From the NCBI GenBank assembly GCA_020432595.1, contig JAGQGA010000091.1:1-12441 (forward strand): a stretch of DNA of 12,441 nucleotides, read 5' to 3'. The stretch comes from Anaerolineales bacterium (GTDB lineage Bacteria; Chloroflexota; Anaerolineae; Promineifilales; Promineifilaceae). A model generated the notes under the pieces. It had not been told where the DNA came from. It searched no databases and saw only the letters and a program-made list of their open reading frames with translations. This document shows positions 5,767 to 12,390 of this stretch, one piece after another (position 1 is the first letter of the stretch; every line of letters starts with the position of its first letter). The position numbers were made by a program, and so were the translations under genes.

Positions 5767-6783
5767 ATGGCTAAAAAGTGGGCACCCGATGCCATTCGCT
5801 TACTCAATTTAGGGCCAACGGCATCATGGCGAACACAGGCTGTCTACCATGCCACGGCCGAAATGATGACGGCTGATGCCCGCGACACCATCATCCTCTG
5901 CCAACCGCTAACCCCCTATCTTTGTCTCGGCTACCAGCAAATTTTTGATTCTGTGTTGGATCGCGCTGAATGTGAGCGGCAGAACTGGCCGGTGGTGCGG
6001 CGGTATCTTGGGGGTGGGACAACCTATTTAGATGCCAATCAGCTTTTGTTTCAATGTGTCTTTCATCATTCGCGTCTACCGGCCGTCATGGACGATCTCT
6101 ATGCGCTGGTGCTGGCGGCACCTGTTAACACCTTGAAGCGGCTGGGGTTGAACGCCAGGCTGCGAGCCATGAAAGAGATTGAGGTTGATGGTCAGCGAAT
6201 CGCGCATATTAGCGGAGGGCGGATTGGGGAAGCAACCGTGATCGTGGGCAGCTTACTTTTTGATTTTGACTACAACGCTCTGGCGCAGGCGTGGCGGGTG
6301 CCGGATGAAGTGTTTCGAGACCTGGCTTCGGCGGCTATGCGGGATCGGATTACAACCATTTGGCGCAAGTCGGGGCCGGTGAACCCGGAGCAAGTGCTGT
6401 GGATTTTGCTGGATGAATTGGCGAAGGTGCTGGGGCGGCCGATTGAGCGTGGCACACCCCAACAGGCGGAAACGCGCCATTCCCAACAGGTTGCCGAGCG
6501 CATAACCTCGGCTGAATACCTCAATTTGCACGGCGATGTGTATGAGAATAAAGTAATTCCGCCGATGAAGTCGCTAAAAATTGCGGCCGGCGTCTATATT
6601 CGAGCGGCTGAAGCCGTGCATGAAGGGACACCTGTCTATGGCAGCTTCCGGGTGCGAGAGGACGTGATTGAAGAAGCGCGGCTGCGTTCCGAACCAGCAC
6701 GGGATTGGCAAGCGGTGGAAGCGGGGCTGTGCGGAGTGGCGTTTAGCGACTGGAAAGATGTTTTGGCAAAAGGTGGAGGGTAA
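5767..6783 (+). CDS. lipoate-protein ligase-like paralogue with altered active site
   Basis: A 338-residue protein paralogous to the preceding ligase. The N-termini align (IRLLNLGPTASW with IRVLNMGLISPV), the glycine loop RRYLGGGTTYLD (78-89) is kept, and VIVGSLLFDFDY (158-169) matches. The catalytic segment has changed: NDIHVEGKKIGG becomes KEIEVDGQRIAH, so Asn-Asp is Lys-Glu and the catalytic Lys is Arg144. No compensating Cys like that of LipM-type octanoyltransferases is obvious, although Cys45, Cys53, Cys69 and Cys97 exist. A C-terminal accessory-like part is present but shorter. It may be a partner or regulatory subunit, a scaffold, or an enzyme of different specificity. No strong Shine-Dalgarno is seen in the 64-nt spacer. 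Its stop is 1 nt from the mrp start, implying co-translation. Confidence 0.85.
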   Translation: MAKKWAPDAIRLLNLGPTASWRTQAVYHATAEMMTADARDTIILCQPLTPYLCLGYQQIFDSVLDRAECERQNWPVVRRYLGGGTTYLDANQLLFQCVFHHSRLPAVMDDLYALVLAAPVNTLKRLGLNARLRAMKEIEVDGQRIAHISGGRIGEATVIVGSLLFDFDYNALAQAWRVPDEVFRDLASAAMRDRITTIWRKSGPVNPEQVLWILLDELAKVLGRPIERGTPQQAETRHSQQVAERITSAEYLNLHGDVYENKVIPPMKSLKIAAGVYIRAAEAVHEGTPVYGSFRVREDVIEEARLRSEPARDWQAVEAGLCGVAFSDWKDVLAKGGG

Positions 6784-6784
6784 G

Positions 6785-7603
6785 ATGGCTGGAACAAAAG
6801 CGGTTCGCCATATCATTGCTGTGGCATCGGGCAAGGGCGGGGTGGGGAAAAGCACCTGTACTGTCAATTTGGCGGTGGCTTTGCGACGGCAAGGAGCCAC
6901 GGTGGGGGTGCTGGATGCGGACATTTACGGCCCCAATTTGCCCATGATGCTGGGGGTACAGGGGCCGCCACGGGTGAAGAATGACGAAGTGCAGCCGGTG
7001 TTTGCCTATGGCCTGAAGGTGATGTCGCTGGGGTTTGTAGTCAAGCAAGATGAGCCGATTGTCTGGCGCGGCCCGCTGATTCATGGGGCGTTGGCGCAGC
7101 TTTTGAATGATGTGGCCTGGGGGGAACTGGATTATTTGCTGATTGATCTGCCGCCGGGAACGGGGGATGTGCAGCTTTCGCTGGCGCAGTTGACGGCTTT
7201 GAGTGGAGCGGTAATCGTGACCACGCCGCAGGATGTGGCCTTAGAGGATGTCTACAAAGGGATGGCTGCCTTCCAACAGCTTAAAGTACCGCTGCTAGGG
7301 GTCATAGAGAACATGAGCTTTTTTGCCTGCCCACACTGCGGTGGACGGACAGATATTTTTGCCCACGGCGGTGGGCAAAAAGCGGCGCAAAGACTGGATA
7401 TTCCGTTTTTGGGGGCGGTAGCACTTGATCCGGCGATTCGGGCGGGTGGGGATGATGGGCAGCCCATAACGGCCGTTTCTCACCACTCCCCCCAGGCACA
7501 GTCGTTTGTTGAGATTGCCGAAAAGCTGGTCGAGAGGTTGGCAACGGTGCCGGTACGTTCAGAAGGGGACAGGATTCAGTTGGCCGATATTTCGGTGCGG
7601 TAA
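6785..7603 (+). CDS. mrp: Mrp/NBP35-family Fe-S cluster carrier P-loop ATPase
   Basis: A 272-residue P-loop protein. The deviant Walker A GKGGVGKST is at 16-24, followed by a DADIYGPNLPMMLG segment (44-57) and LIDLPPGTGDVQLS (119-132). CPHC (Cys182/Cys185) is the dimer-bridging [4Fe-4S] site of Mrp/ApbC/NBP35 proteins. It lacks the N-terminal DUF59-type domain of longer Mrp proteins. Such proteins bind and hand over Fe-S clusters in the cytoplasm. The chosen ATG follows GGTGGAGGG and lies 1 nt after the ligase-like stop. An in-frame upstream ATG at 6668 would overlap the ligase gene by 116 nt and adds non-family sequence, so it is rejected. In this operon it probably loads the HdrD-like protein or a lipoyl-synthesis enzyme outside the window (inference). 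Confidence 0.92.
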   Translation: MAGTKAVRHIIAVASGKGGVGKSTCTVNLAVALRRQGATVGVLDADIYGPNLPMMLGVQGPPRVKNDEVQPVFAYGLKVMSLGFVVKQDEPIVWRGPLIHGALAQLLNDVAWGELDYLLIDLPPGTGDVQLSLAQLTALSGAVIVTTPQDVALEDVYKGMAAFQQLKVPLLGVIENMSFFACPHCGGRTDIFAHGGGQKAAQRLDIPFLGAVALDPAIRAGGDDGQPITAVSHHSPQAQSFVEIAEKLVERLATVPVRSEGDRIQLADISVR

Positions 7604-7608
7604 ACAGC

Positions 7609-8487
7609 ATGGAACTTCCTACTTTTGCACAGTATTTAGACTATAGAGAGCGGTTTGAGGTGTCGCGGGCGTTGGCGGCGGAGGCACTGGCCTGGGCGGA
7701 ACCGCTGGCGCGGCAGGCATTGGGGGTGCATTCGCAGCGGGATAAGCTGGATATGGGGGAGGAACTGCAATATATTTTGCTGATGACAACGGCGGAGACA
7801 AATGGGGGATGGGGGGAGCTGATGCCGATGTGGTTTAAGCCATATGAACGGCCGTTACCCATCTTTGTCCTTGATAATTGGGCCATGCTCGCCTTGCTCT
7901 GGCAGCAGTGGCTGGGCGATGAGGCGGGAGAGGCTCTTCGTGTAGAGAACTTGCTAAAAATCTTTCTCGGCGGCAATTTGCTGATCCCCTTTATGCCAGA
8001 TATTCAGCAGGGGGGGCATTTTTTACGTCACGGAGCGTTCACCATTTTCTTGGCAATTTTGTGGCTTGAAACAGCCGAGCGCGATGCAATTTTGGCCGCT
8101 TGTCAGCAAGGCGCAGCCCGCTTTGCTGAAGCTTATCACCTGCGTGAACAGGCTGATTTGCAGGAGTTTCTCGGCCGGATTGAGTTTGAGGCGTTTTTTG
8201 TGGCTGAGGGGAGCAAGATTGGGGGTGACGGACAGATAAAAGGTTTCTTAGGCAACAAGCTACAGTTTGAAACGTATGCGGCCTTGTTTGGTGCCCTTAG
8301 TTTTTCCATTGCTGCCCTGCACAACTTTTATGGGGTGGATTGGACGCAGTGGATTTACCAGAAGGTTAATCTGGATTATAGGTTGGCGCGTTTTGGGCTG
8401 GAAGCGTGGGCAAAATGGCTGGGAGTTCCTTTTGTTGAGCCAACGCCGGACGCAGCGGCAAACAAGCCTTTTCGGGCAGATTTGTAG
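7609..8487 (+). CDS. conserved-looking hypothetical helical protein, 292 aa
   Basis: I do not recognise this protein. It is 292 residues long, starts 5 nt after mrp and ends 6 nt before the rhodanese gene, so it is translated as part of the same unit. Composition is helix-favouring and rich in Trp, Phe and Leu, with hydrophobic but not clearly membrane-spanning stretches such as LDNWAMLALLWQQWLG and FLRHGAFTIFLAILWLET. No signal peptide, Walker, Cys-cluster or metal motif is visible, and only one Cys is present. The all-helical character and position beside an Fe-S carrier suggest a chaperone or assembly factor. A TorD/NarJ-type chaperone was considered, but its signature positions are not seen. 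The start has only a weak ribosome-binding site. Confidence 0.75.
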   Translation: MELPTFAQYLDYRERFEVSRALAAEALAWAEPLARQALGVHSQRDKLDMGEELQYILLMTTAETNGGWGELMPMWFKPYERPLPIFVLDNWAMLALLWQQWLGDEAGEALRVENLLKIFLGGNLLIPFMPDIQQGGHFLRHGAFTIFLAILWLETAERDAILAACQQGAARFAEAYHLREQADLQEFLGRIEFEAFFVAEGSKIGGDGQIKGFLGNKLQFETYAALFGALSFSIAALHNFYGVDWTQWIYQKVNLDYRLARFGLEAWAKWLGVPFVEPTPDAAANKPFRADL

Positions 8488-8493
8488 AGCGGC

Positions 8494-9144
8494 ATGATGA
8501 GTTTACCTTGCTTGTCGGTTGAGGACTTGGTGGAAGTGGCGGCGGGAAAAACGGCCGTTATTCTCGACACACGTGGCTACTTTTCCTTTGCCGCTGGGTA
8601 TGTGCCAGGGACAATTGGGATTGGGCTGGATGAAAATTTCGGCCGTTATGCCAGCATGGTAGTGCCAAAAAACATGCCAATCTACCTGATTGCGATTACC
8701 GAGCAAGTTAGTGTGGCGGTGGCCGCTCTAGCTGCCGCTGACCGAAACGATGTGGTTGGCTATTTTTTGCCGACGGCCGTGGAGGATTGGGAAGATGAGG
8801 CCGATGCGCCGCTGGCCTCCATTCGGCAGTTGGCACCCAAACAGGTGGCGGCTGGCATCGCCAAAGCAGAGTACCAGCTTTTGGATGTTCGGCAACAGGA
8901 AGAATGGGAAGCCAGCCATGTTGGTGAGGCCATCCATATTCCACTCGCACAATTGTCGTCGCGGGTTCACGACGTGCCAGTTGAGAAACCGGTATTATTG
9001 CTGTGTCGTTCAGGCGGCCGTTCCCTGATTGGGGCTACCCTGTTAAAAAACGCAGGCTTTCCAGGTTCGATTATCAATTTGAAGGGAGGCGTTGATGAGT
9101 TAATCAACACCCTGAATAATGATTTCTACGATATTACCGTGTAG
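8494..9144 (+). CDS. tandem rhodanese-domain sulfurtransferase
   Basis: A 216-residue protein with two rhodanese modules. The N-terminal one (about 8-100: VILDTRGYFSFAAGYVPGTI, later PIYLIAITEQVSVAV) has no Cys at the active-loop position and is probably inactive. The C-terminal one (about 112-210) has LLDVRQQEEWEASHVGEAIHIP and an intact loop LLLCRSGGRS, with Cys171 as the predicted persulfide carrier. This inactive-plus-active order is like the C-terminal half of metallo-beta-lactamase/rhodanese fusions (persulfide dioxygenase types), but no beta-lactamase part is attached. It would move sulfane sulfur to acceptor thiols, which fits a lipoate/Hdr-like sulfur pathway. Two adjacent ATG codons (8494 and 8497) are possible starts. 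It is the last gene of the packed group. Confidence 0.9.
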   Translation: MMSLPCLSVEDLVEVAAGKTAVILDTRGYFSFAAGYVPGTIGIGLDENFGRYASMVVPKNMPIYLIAITEQVSVAVAALAAADRNDVVGYFLPTAVEDWEDEADAPLASIRQLAPKQVAAGIAKAEYQLLDVRQQEEWEASHVGEAIHIPLAQLSSRVHDVPVEKPVLLLCRSGGRSLIGATLLKNAGFPGSIINLKGGVDELINTLNNDFYDITV

Positions 9145-9213
9145 GTCATAGTCACAGCCAGCCAGCCCGACTACCGAGCGGAAATACAGACTGTTCACCT
9201 CTTTTAATCCCAT
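9100..9213 (-). CDS. possible 37-codon minus-strand ORF or gene remnant
   Basis: On the minus strand a strong AAGGAGAC (9216-9223 on +) sits 2-3 nt before an ATG at 9213. It opens a 37-residue frame (beginning MGLKEVNSLYFR, containing VVGLAGCDYD) that stops at 9100 inside the rhodanese 3' end. The ribosome site is better than that of several real genes here, and much of the ORF lies in otherwise non-coding DNA. It may be the 5' stub of a truncated gene or a chance match. No family is recognised. Confidence 0.2.
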   Translation of the reverse strand: MGLKEVNSLYFRSVVGLAGCDYDLHGNIVEIIIQGVD

Positions 9214-9241
9214 TTGTCTCCTTGTTTAGTAAATATATAAT
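9214..9241 (+). promoter_or_regulatory. sigma-70-like promoter for the oxidoreductase/PAC2 genes
   Basis: TTGTCT (9214-9219), a 16-nt spacer and a perfect TATAAT (9236-9241) lie in the AT-rich gap before the ATG at 9284. This would put transcription start near 9248. One AACGGCCGTT palindrome (9256-9265) would fall in the 5' leader. The pattern match is good, but it is unproven and the phylum's consensus may differ. Confidence 0.45.
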
Positions 9242-9283
9242 GAAATATTCGTCTAAACGGCCGTTCCTTTGTATGCTAGAGAC

Positions 9284-10126
9284 ATGACAACCATAGGCAT
9301 TTTACACCCTGGGGCGATGGGCATTTCCGTGGCGGCTACCGCCAAAAACAGCGGCCATGACGTGATTTGGGCTTCGGCGGGGCGCAGCGGGGCGACGGCG
9401 GCGCGGGCGGCCGAGCATGGGCTGCGTGATGTGGGGACGCTGGCGGCGTTGTGTGCCGAAGCGGAGGCGATTCTCAGCGTTTGCCCGCCCCACGCTGCCG
9501 AAGCGGTGGCTGACGAGGTGCTGGGGCTTGGATTTCGCGGGCTGTTGCTGGATGCCAACGCCATTGCCCCGCAGCGGGCGCGGCAAATTGGCGACAAGGT
9601 GGCGGCGGCAAACGGCCGTTTTGTAGACGGCGGCATCATTGGTGGCCCGGCGTGGAAACCCGGCACAACCTGGCTTTATTTGTCGGGGGAGGAGGCAGAA
9701 ACGGCCGTTTCTTTCTTCACCGCTGGTCCGCTCGAAACCGAAGTGCTGGCCGGTGACATTGGGCAAGCGTCGGCACTGAAGATGTGTTTTGCCGCCTACA
9801 GCAAGGGGACAACGGCGCTGCTGGCTGGGATTTTGGCCGCTGCCGACACGCTGGGGGTGTGGCCGGCACTGCAAACCCAGTGGCGGCGCTATGGCTCGGA
9901 TATGGCTGATGGTGCCCCGCAGGATGTGCGCCGGGTGACGGCGAAGGCGTGGCGTTTTGCCGGGGAGATGGAGGAGATTGCGGCGACGCTGGCGGCGGCG
10001 GGGGTTCCGGGTGAGTTTCATGCGGCGGCGGCGGAAATTTACGGCCGTTTGGCCTCCTTCAAAGATGCTCCTGCCGTGCCAGAATTGGCAGACGTTCTCG
10101 CGGCGCTCCGTGCGCCCCATGAGTGA
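9284..10126 (+). CDS. NAD(P)-binding 6-phosphogluconate dehydrogenase-like oxidoreductase, DUF1932 C-terminus
   Basis: A 280-residue member of the beta-hydroxyacid dehydrogenase/6PGDH-like group. The N-terminal Rossmann motif GILHPGAMG is at 5-13. DGGIIGGPAW (115-124) is in the substrate-loop position, and Lys166 in SALKMCFAAYSKG matches the catalytic lysine region. The C-terminal helical part (AYSKGTTALLAGILAAADTLG...) is typical of DUF1932 proteins that accompany this Rossmann domain. The substrate is unknown. The frame is open from a TTG at 9269, but ATG 9284 starts right at the Rossmann strand and is preferred. The gene has its own promoter-like sequence, is preceded by a 139-nt gap and is followed 10 nt later by the PAC2 gene. 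It is probably outside the lipoyl/Hdr block. Confidence 0.85.
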   Translation: MTTIGILHPGAMGISVAATAKNSGHDVIWASAGRSGATAARAAEHGLRDVGTLAALCAEAEAILSVCPPHAAEAVADEVLGLGFRGLLLDANAIAPQRARQIGDKVAAANGRFVDGGIIGGPAWKPGTTWLYLSGEEAETAVSFFTAGPLETEVLAGDIGQASALKMCFAAYSKGTTALLAGILAAADTLGVWPALQTQWRRYGSDMADGAPQDVRRVTAKAWRFAGEMEEIAATLAAAGVPGEFHAAAAEIYGRLASFKDAPAVPELADVLAALRAPHE

Positions 10127-10136
10127 GGATCAAAAA

Positions 10137-11054
10137 ATGAGCAACCAACTCGAATTTTGGGAAAAACCAGAAGCAAAAGAGATTTATATGCTGGCTGGCT
10201 GGCGGCAGTGGGCCGATGCTGGCTCCATTTCCTCCGCCCTGCCCGAATACCTGATTGAGCGCAACGATGCCCGCCCGATTGGGGAGATTAAACCAACCGA
10301 CTTTTATATGTTCCAGATTCCCGGCACCCACCACTTTTTGCGCCCGGTGGTTAAGCTGAAAAACGGCCGTCGGCAAAAGCTAGAGGTGCGGAAAAATGAA
10401 TTTTACTACACCGGCGACCAGGACAAGGGGCTGGTGATTTTTCTTGGCGACGAGCCGCACATGAACGTGGAGCTATATGCCGAAGCCTTTTTTGCCGCCG
10501 CCAAGCAGTTGGGCGTTAAGCGCATTGGGGCGGTGGGTGGGGTCTATGGCTCTATGCCCTATGACAAAGAGCGCGAGGTTTCCTGCGTTTTTAGCCTGAA
10601 GCATATGAAAAAAGAGCTGGATGATTACGCCCTGCGCTTCTCCAACTATGAGGGCGGGGCGACGATTGGCTCCTATTTGCTGGATCGGGCGGAGCAGGAG
10701 GGGATGGAGTATGTGGTGATGTATGCCTTTGTTCCCGCCTACGATTTTGACGGCTCGGCGGCGATGCCCAACGGTATTCGCATTGAAAACGACTACAAGG
10801 CGTGGTACGACATCATGCGCCGCTTTAACCATATGTTTGGTATGAACCTTGATTTGTCCCACCTGCGCGAACGCAGCGATGAGTTGATTAACTTTATGGA
10901 TGCCAAGATGACGGAGCTGGAGCAGGAAGCCCCCAGCCTCAAGATTCAGGAATATTTGGCGCAGCTTGACGAGCAGTTTACCGAGCATCACTTTGCGCCG
11001 CTGGGGGATGTGTGGGAGCAGGGGTTGGCGGATTTGTTTGGGGATGAGGAGTAA
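10137..11054 (+). CDS. PAC2 family protein
   Basis: A 305-residue protein of the PAC2 (proteasome assembly chaperone 2-like) superfamily. Evidence is the N-terminal MLAGWRQWADAGSISSALPEYLIE, the IKPTDFYMFQ segment, a central LGVKRIGAVGGVYGSMP and the C-terminal helical segment of bacterial members. Bacterial PAC2 proteins are widespread and their function is poorly defined. The start at ATG 10137 is chosen because GAGG (10125-10128) precedes it by 8 nt. ATG 10119 would overlap the previous stop by 8 nt and adds only six residues. A much longer frame from 9957 encodes an Arg-rich shadow of the upstream gene. It is translationally close to the oxidoreductase gene. Confidence 0.85.
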   Translation: MSNQLEFWEKPEAKEIYMLAGWRQWADAGSISSALPEYLIERNDARPIGEIKPTDFYMFQIPGTHHFLRPVVKLKNGRRQKLEVRKNEFYYTGDQDKGLVIFLGDEPHMNVELYAEAFFAAAKQLGVKRIGAVGGVYGSMPYDKEREVSCVFSLKHMKKELDDYALRFSNYEGGATIGSYLLDRAEQEGMEYVVMYAFVPAYDFDGSAAMPNGIRIENDYKAWYDIMRRFNHMFGMNLDLSHLRERSDELINFMDAKMTELEQEAPSLKIQEYLAQLDEQFTEHHFAPLGDVWEQGLADLFGDEE

Positions 11055-11107
11055 GGGATCGAGGATTGGAGATTAGAGAGCGAACTGTTGAGTGGTAAAT
11101 TTTTTGA

Positions 11108-11180
11108 ACCGCAGAGGACGCGGAGGGCGCAAAAGCAAGAAGAATAGAAAAACCTCTGCGCTCTTTGCGTCCCCTGCGGT
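11108..11180. repeat. imperfect long inverted repeat before the aldolase-like gene
   Basis: The left arm 11108-11135 (starting ACCGCAGAGGACGCGGAG) pairs with the right arm 11153-11180 (ending CCCCTGCGGT). About 28 bp are paired, with several mismatches, around a 17-nt loop. It fills most of the 144-nt spacer (11055-11198) and ends 18 nt before the next ATG. The arms differ in compensatable purine positions, as expected for an old palindromic repeat. It is another repeat family of the same spacer-filling type. Confidence 0.75.
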
Positions 11181-11198
11181 GAAATCAGGAAAGAAAAC

Positions 11199-12317
11199 AT
11201 GAGTGAGAGAGCATGGTATGCCCCCAACAGCCCGGATGAGATTGCGTCTCCGGCGCTGCTGGTTTTTCCGGCGCGAGTGGAGATGAATATTCGGCATTTG
11301 ATTGAGATTGCGGGGAGTGTGGAGCGGCTGCGGCCGCACGTGAAGACCCACAAGCTGCCGCAGGTGGTGGCGATGCATCAAGCGCACGGGATTGGCAAGT
11401 TAAAGTGCGCGACCATTGCCGAAGCGGAGATGTTAGCACAGTCTGGCGTAGCCGATATTTTGCTGGCGTACCAGCCGGTGGGGCCAACGCAGCAGCGGCT
11501 CATTGATTTGGCGACGGCGTATCCGGCCAGCCAGTTTGGCTGCTTGGTGGACAACGAAACCACGCTGCGCCAGTTGGCGGCGAAGCTGGCGGCGGCGAAT
11601 GTGACGCTAAGGGTGTGGGTGGATGTGGATAATGGTAACGGCCGTTCTGGTATCCCCCCCAGCCCCGCCGCCGAAAACCTGGTCAAACAAATCATAGACA
11701 CGGCCAACGTGGTTTTTGCCGGGCTGCATGTGTATGACGGGCAGTTTGGTGGGCTGGCGATTGATGACCGCATTGCTGCCGCCGATGCAGCATTTGCCCC
11801 GGTGCATGAGATGGTGGCGCATTTGGCGGCGGATGGGGTGGCGGTGCCAAATATTGTAGCCGGTGGGTCGCCGACGTTCCCGGTTCATGCGCGACAAACG
11901 GCCGTTGATCTCAGCCCCGGCACCTATGTTTTTTGGGATGCTGGCTATGGCACCAATTGCCCTGAGCTTCCCTTTGTTCCCGCCGCCGTGCTGCTGACCC
12001 GCGTCATCAGCAAGCCGGGCGGCAACCGGCTGTGCGTGGATTTGGGTCACAAGGCGGTGGCGGGGGAGAACCCGCTGCCCAATCGGGTGCGCTTTATCAA
12101 TGCGCCAGAGGCAACCTTCATCAGCCAAAGCGAGGAGCATCTGGTGATTGAGTTGCCCAATGCCGCCGATTTTGCCGTGGGCGATGTTCTCTACGGCATT
12201 CCCTGGCACGTTTGCCCGACGGTGGCGCTGCATCAAGAGGCGGTGGTGATTGGGGAGGATGGGGCGATAAACGGCCGTTGGCCCATTGTGGCGCGTAATC
12301 GGCGGTTGACGGTTTAG
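11199..12317 (+). CDS. D-threonine aldolase / D-serine dehydratase-like PLP enzyme
   Basis: A 372-residue fold-type III PLP enzyme (alanine racemase-like N-terminal barrel plus a C-terminal domain). The N-terminal RPHVKTHK (45-52) contains the predicted PLP lysine Lys49. GLHVYDGQFGG (175-185) and VAGGSPTFP (220-228) match substrate and phosphate loops. The C-terminal GIPWHVCPTV holds His337 and Cys339, the metal site typical of eukaryotic-type D-serine dehydratase and D-threonine aldolase. The reaction is therefore likely cleavage or deamination of a D-beta-hydroxy amino acid, with the exact substrate not decidable here. AGGAAAG (11187-11193) precedes ATG 11199. It is separated from the PAC2 gene by an inverted-repeat spacer, so is probably its own unit. 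Confidence 0.88.
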   Translation: MSERAWYAPNSPDEIASPALLVFPARVEMNIRHLIEIAGSVERLRPHVKTHKLPQVVAMHQAHGIGKLKCATIAEAEMLAQSGVADILLAYQPVGPTQQRLIDLATAYPASQFGCLVDNETTLRQLAAKLAAANVTLRVWVDVDNGNGRSGIPPSPAAENLVKQIIDTANVVFAGLHVYDGQFGGLAIDDRIAAADAAFAPVHEMVAHLAADGVAVPNIVAGGSPTFPVHARQTAVDLSPGTYVFWDAGYGTNCPELPFVPAAVLLTRVISKPGGNRLCVDLGHKAVAGENPLPNRVRFINAPEATFISQSEEHLVIELPNAADFAVGDVLYGIPWHVCPTVALHQEAVVIGEDGAINGRWPIVARNRRLTV

Positions 12318-12370
12318 CTTGGGGGTGTTTTGTTGGGGTGTGAACGGCCGTTAAGCACTTACGTACCAGC

Positions 12371-12390
12371 ATCGACAATTTTTTGTCGAT
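12371..12390. terminator. AT-rich hairpin after the aldolase-like gene
   Basis: ATCGACAA and TTGTCGAT form a perfect 8-bp stem with a TTTT loop, 54 nt after the stop, followed by AATTTTG. It could be a weak intrinsic terminator working in either direction or an operator-like palindrome. The stem is GC-poor and the T-tract is short, so the call is tentative. The rest of 12318-12441 holds one AACGGCCGTT and ACACGGATG/ACACAGATG low-complexity sequence, and no gene is seen. Confidence 0.35.

Larger units (their letters stand above)
592..12352. repeat. dispersed 10-bp palindrome AACGGCCGTT (14 exact copies)
   Basis: Exact copies start at 592, 2909, 4461, 5660, 7468, 7847, 8550, 9256, 9611, 9700, 11637, 11897, 12270 and 12343. 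The motif equals its own reverse complement. Twelve copies lie in genes and two between genes. Within genes all three frames are used (NGR, TAV and ERP readings), so it is selected as DNA, not protein. Near copies with the CGGCCG core are also frequent (for example 3000, 3050, 10030, 10363). The coordinates given span the first to the last copy, not a continuous element. Confidence 0.9.

Noticed and set aside
6668..6784. Upstream start for the Mrp gene overlapping the ligase-like gene
   Set aside because: The added residues are a frame-shifted reading of the ligase-like gene and do not resemble Mrp. ATG 6785 has a purine-rich ribosome site just ahead.
7609..8487. TorD/NarJ-type molybdoenzyme chaperone
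   Set aside because: Size and helicity allow it, but I cannot find the family's signature segments, and no molybdoenzyme gene is in the window.
9302..10120. 272-residue minus-strand open frame opposite the oxidoreductase gene
   Set aside because: Its Arg/Pro-rich composition is typical of the antisense of a GC-rich gene, it has no motif, and the plus-strand protein has clear Rossmann features.
9957..10136. Long N-terminal extension of the PAC2 gene
   Set aside because: The reading is Arg-rich and lies wholly within the oxidoreductase gene in another frame. The PAC2 similarity begins after ATG 10137.
11607..12236. 209-residue minus-strand open frame opposite the PLP enzyme
   Set aside because: It is the antisense shadow of a gene with strong family motifs, and its own composition is low in structure-forming patterns.
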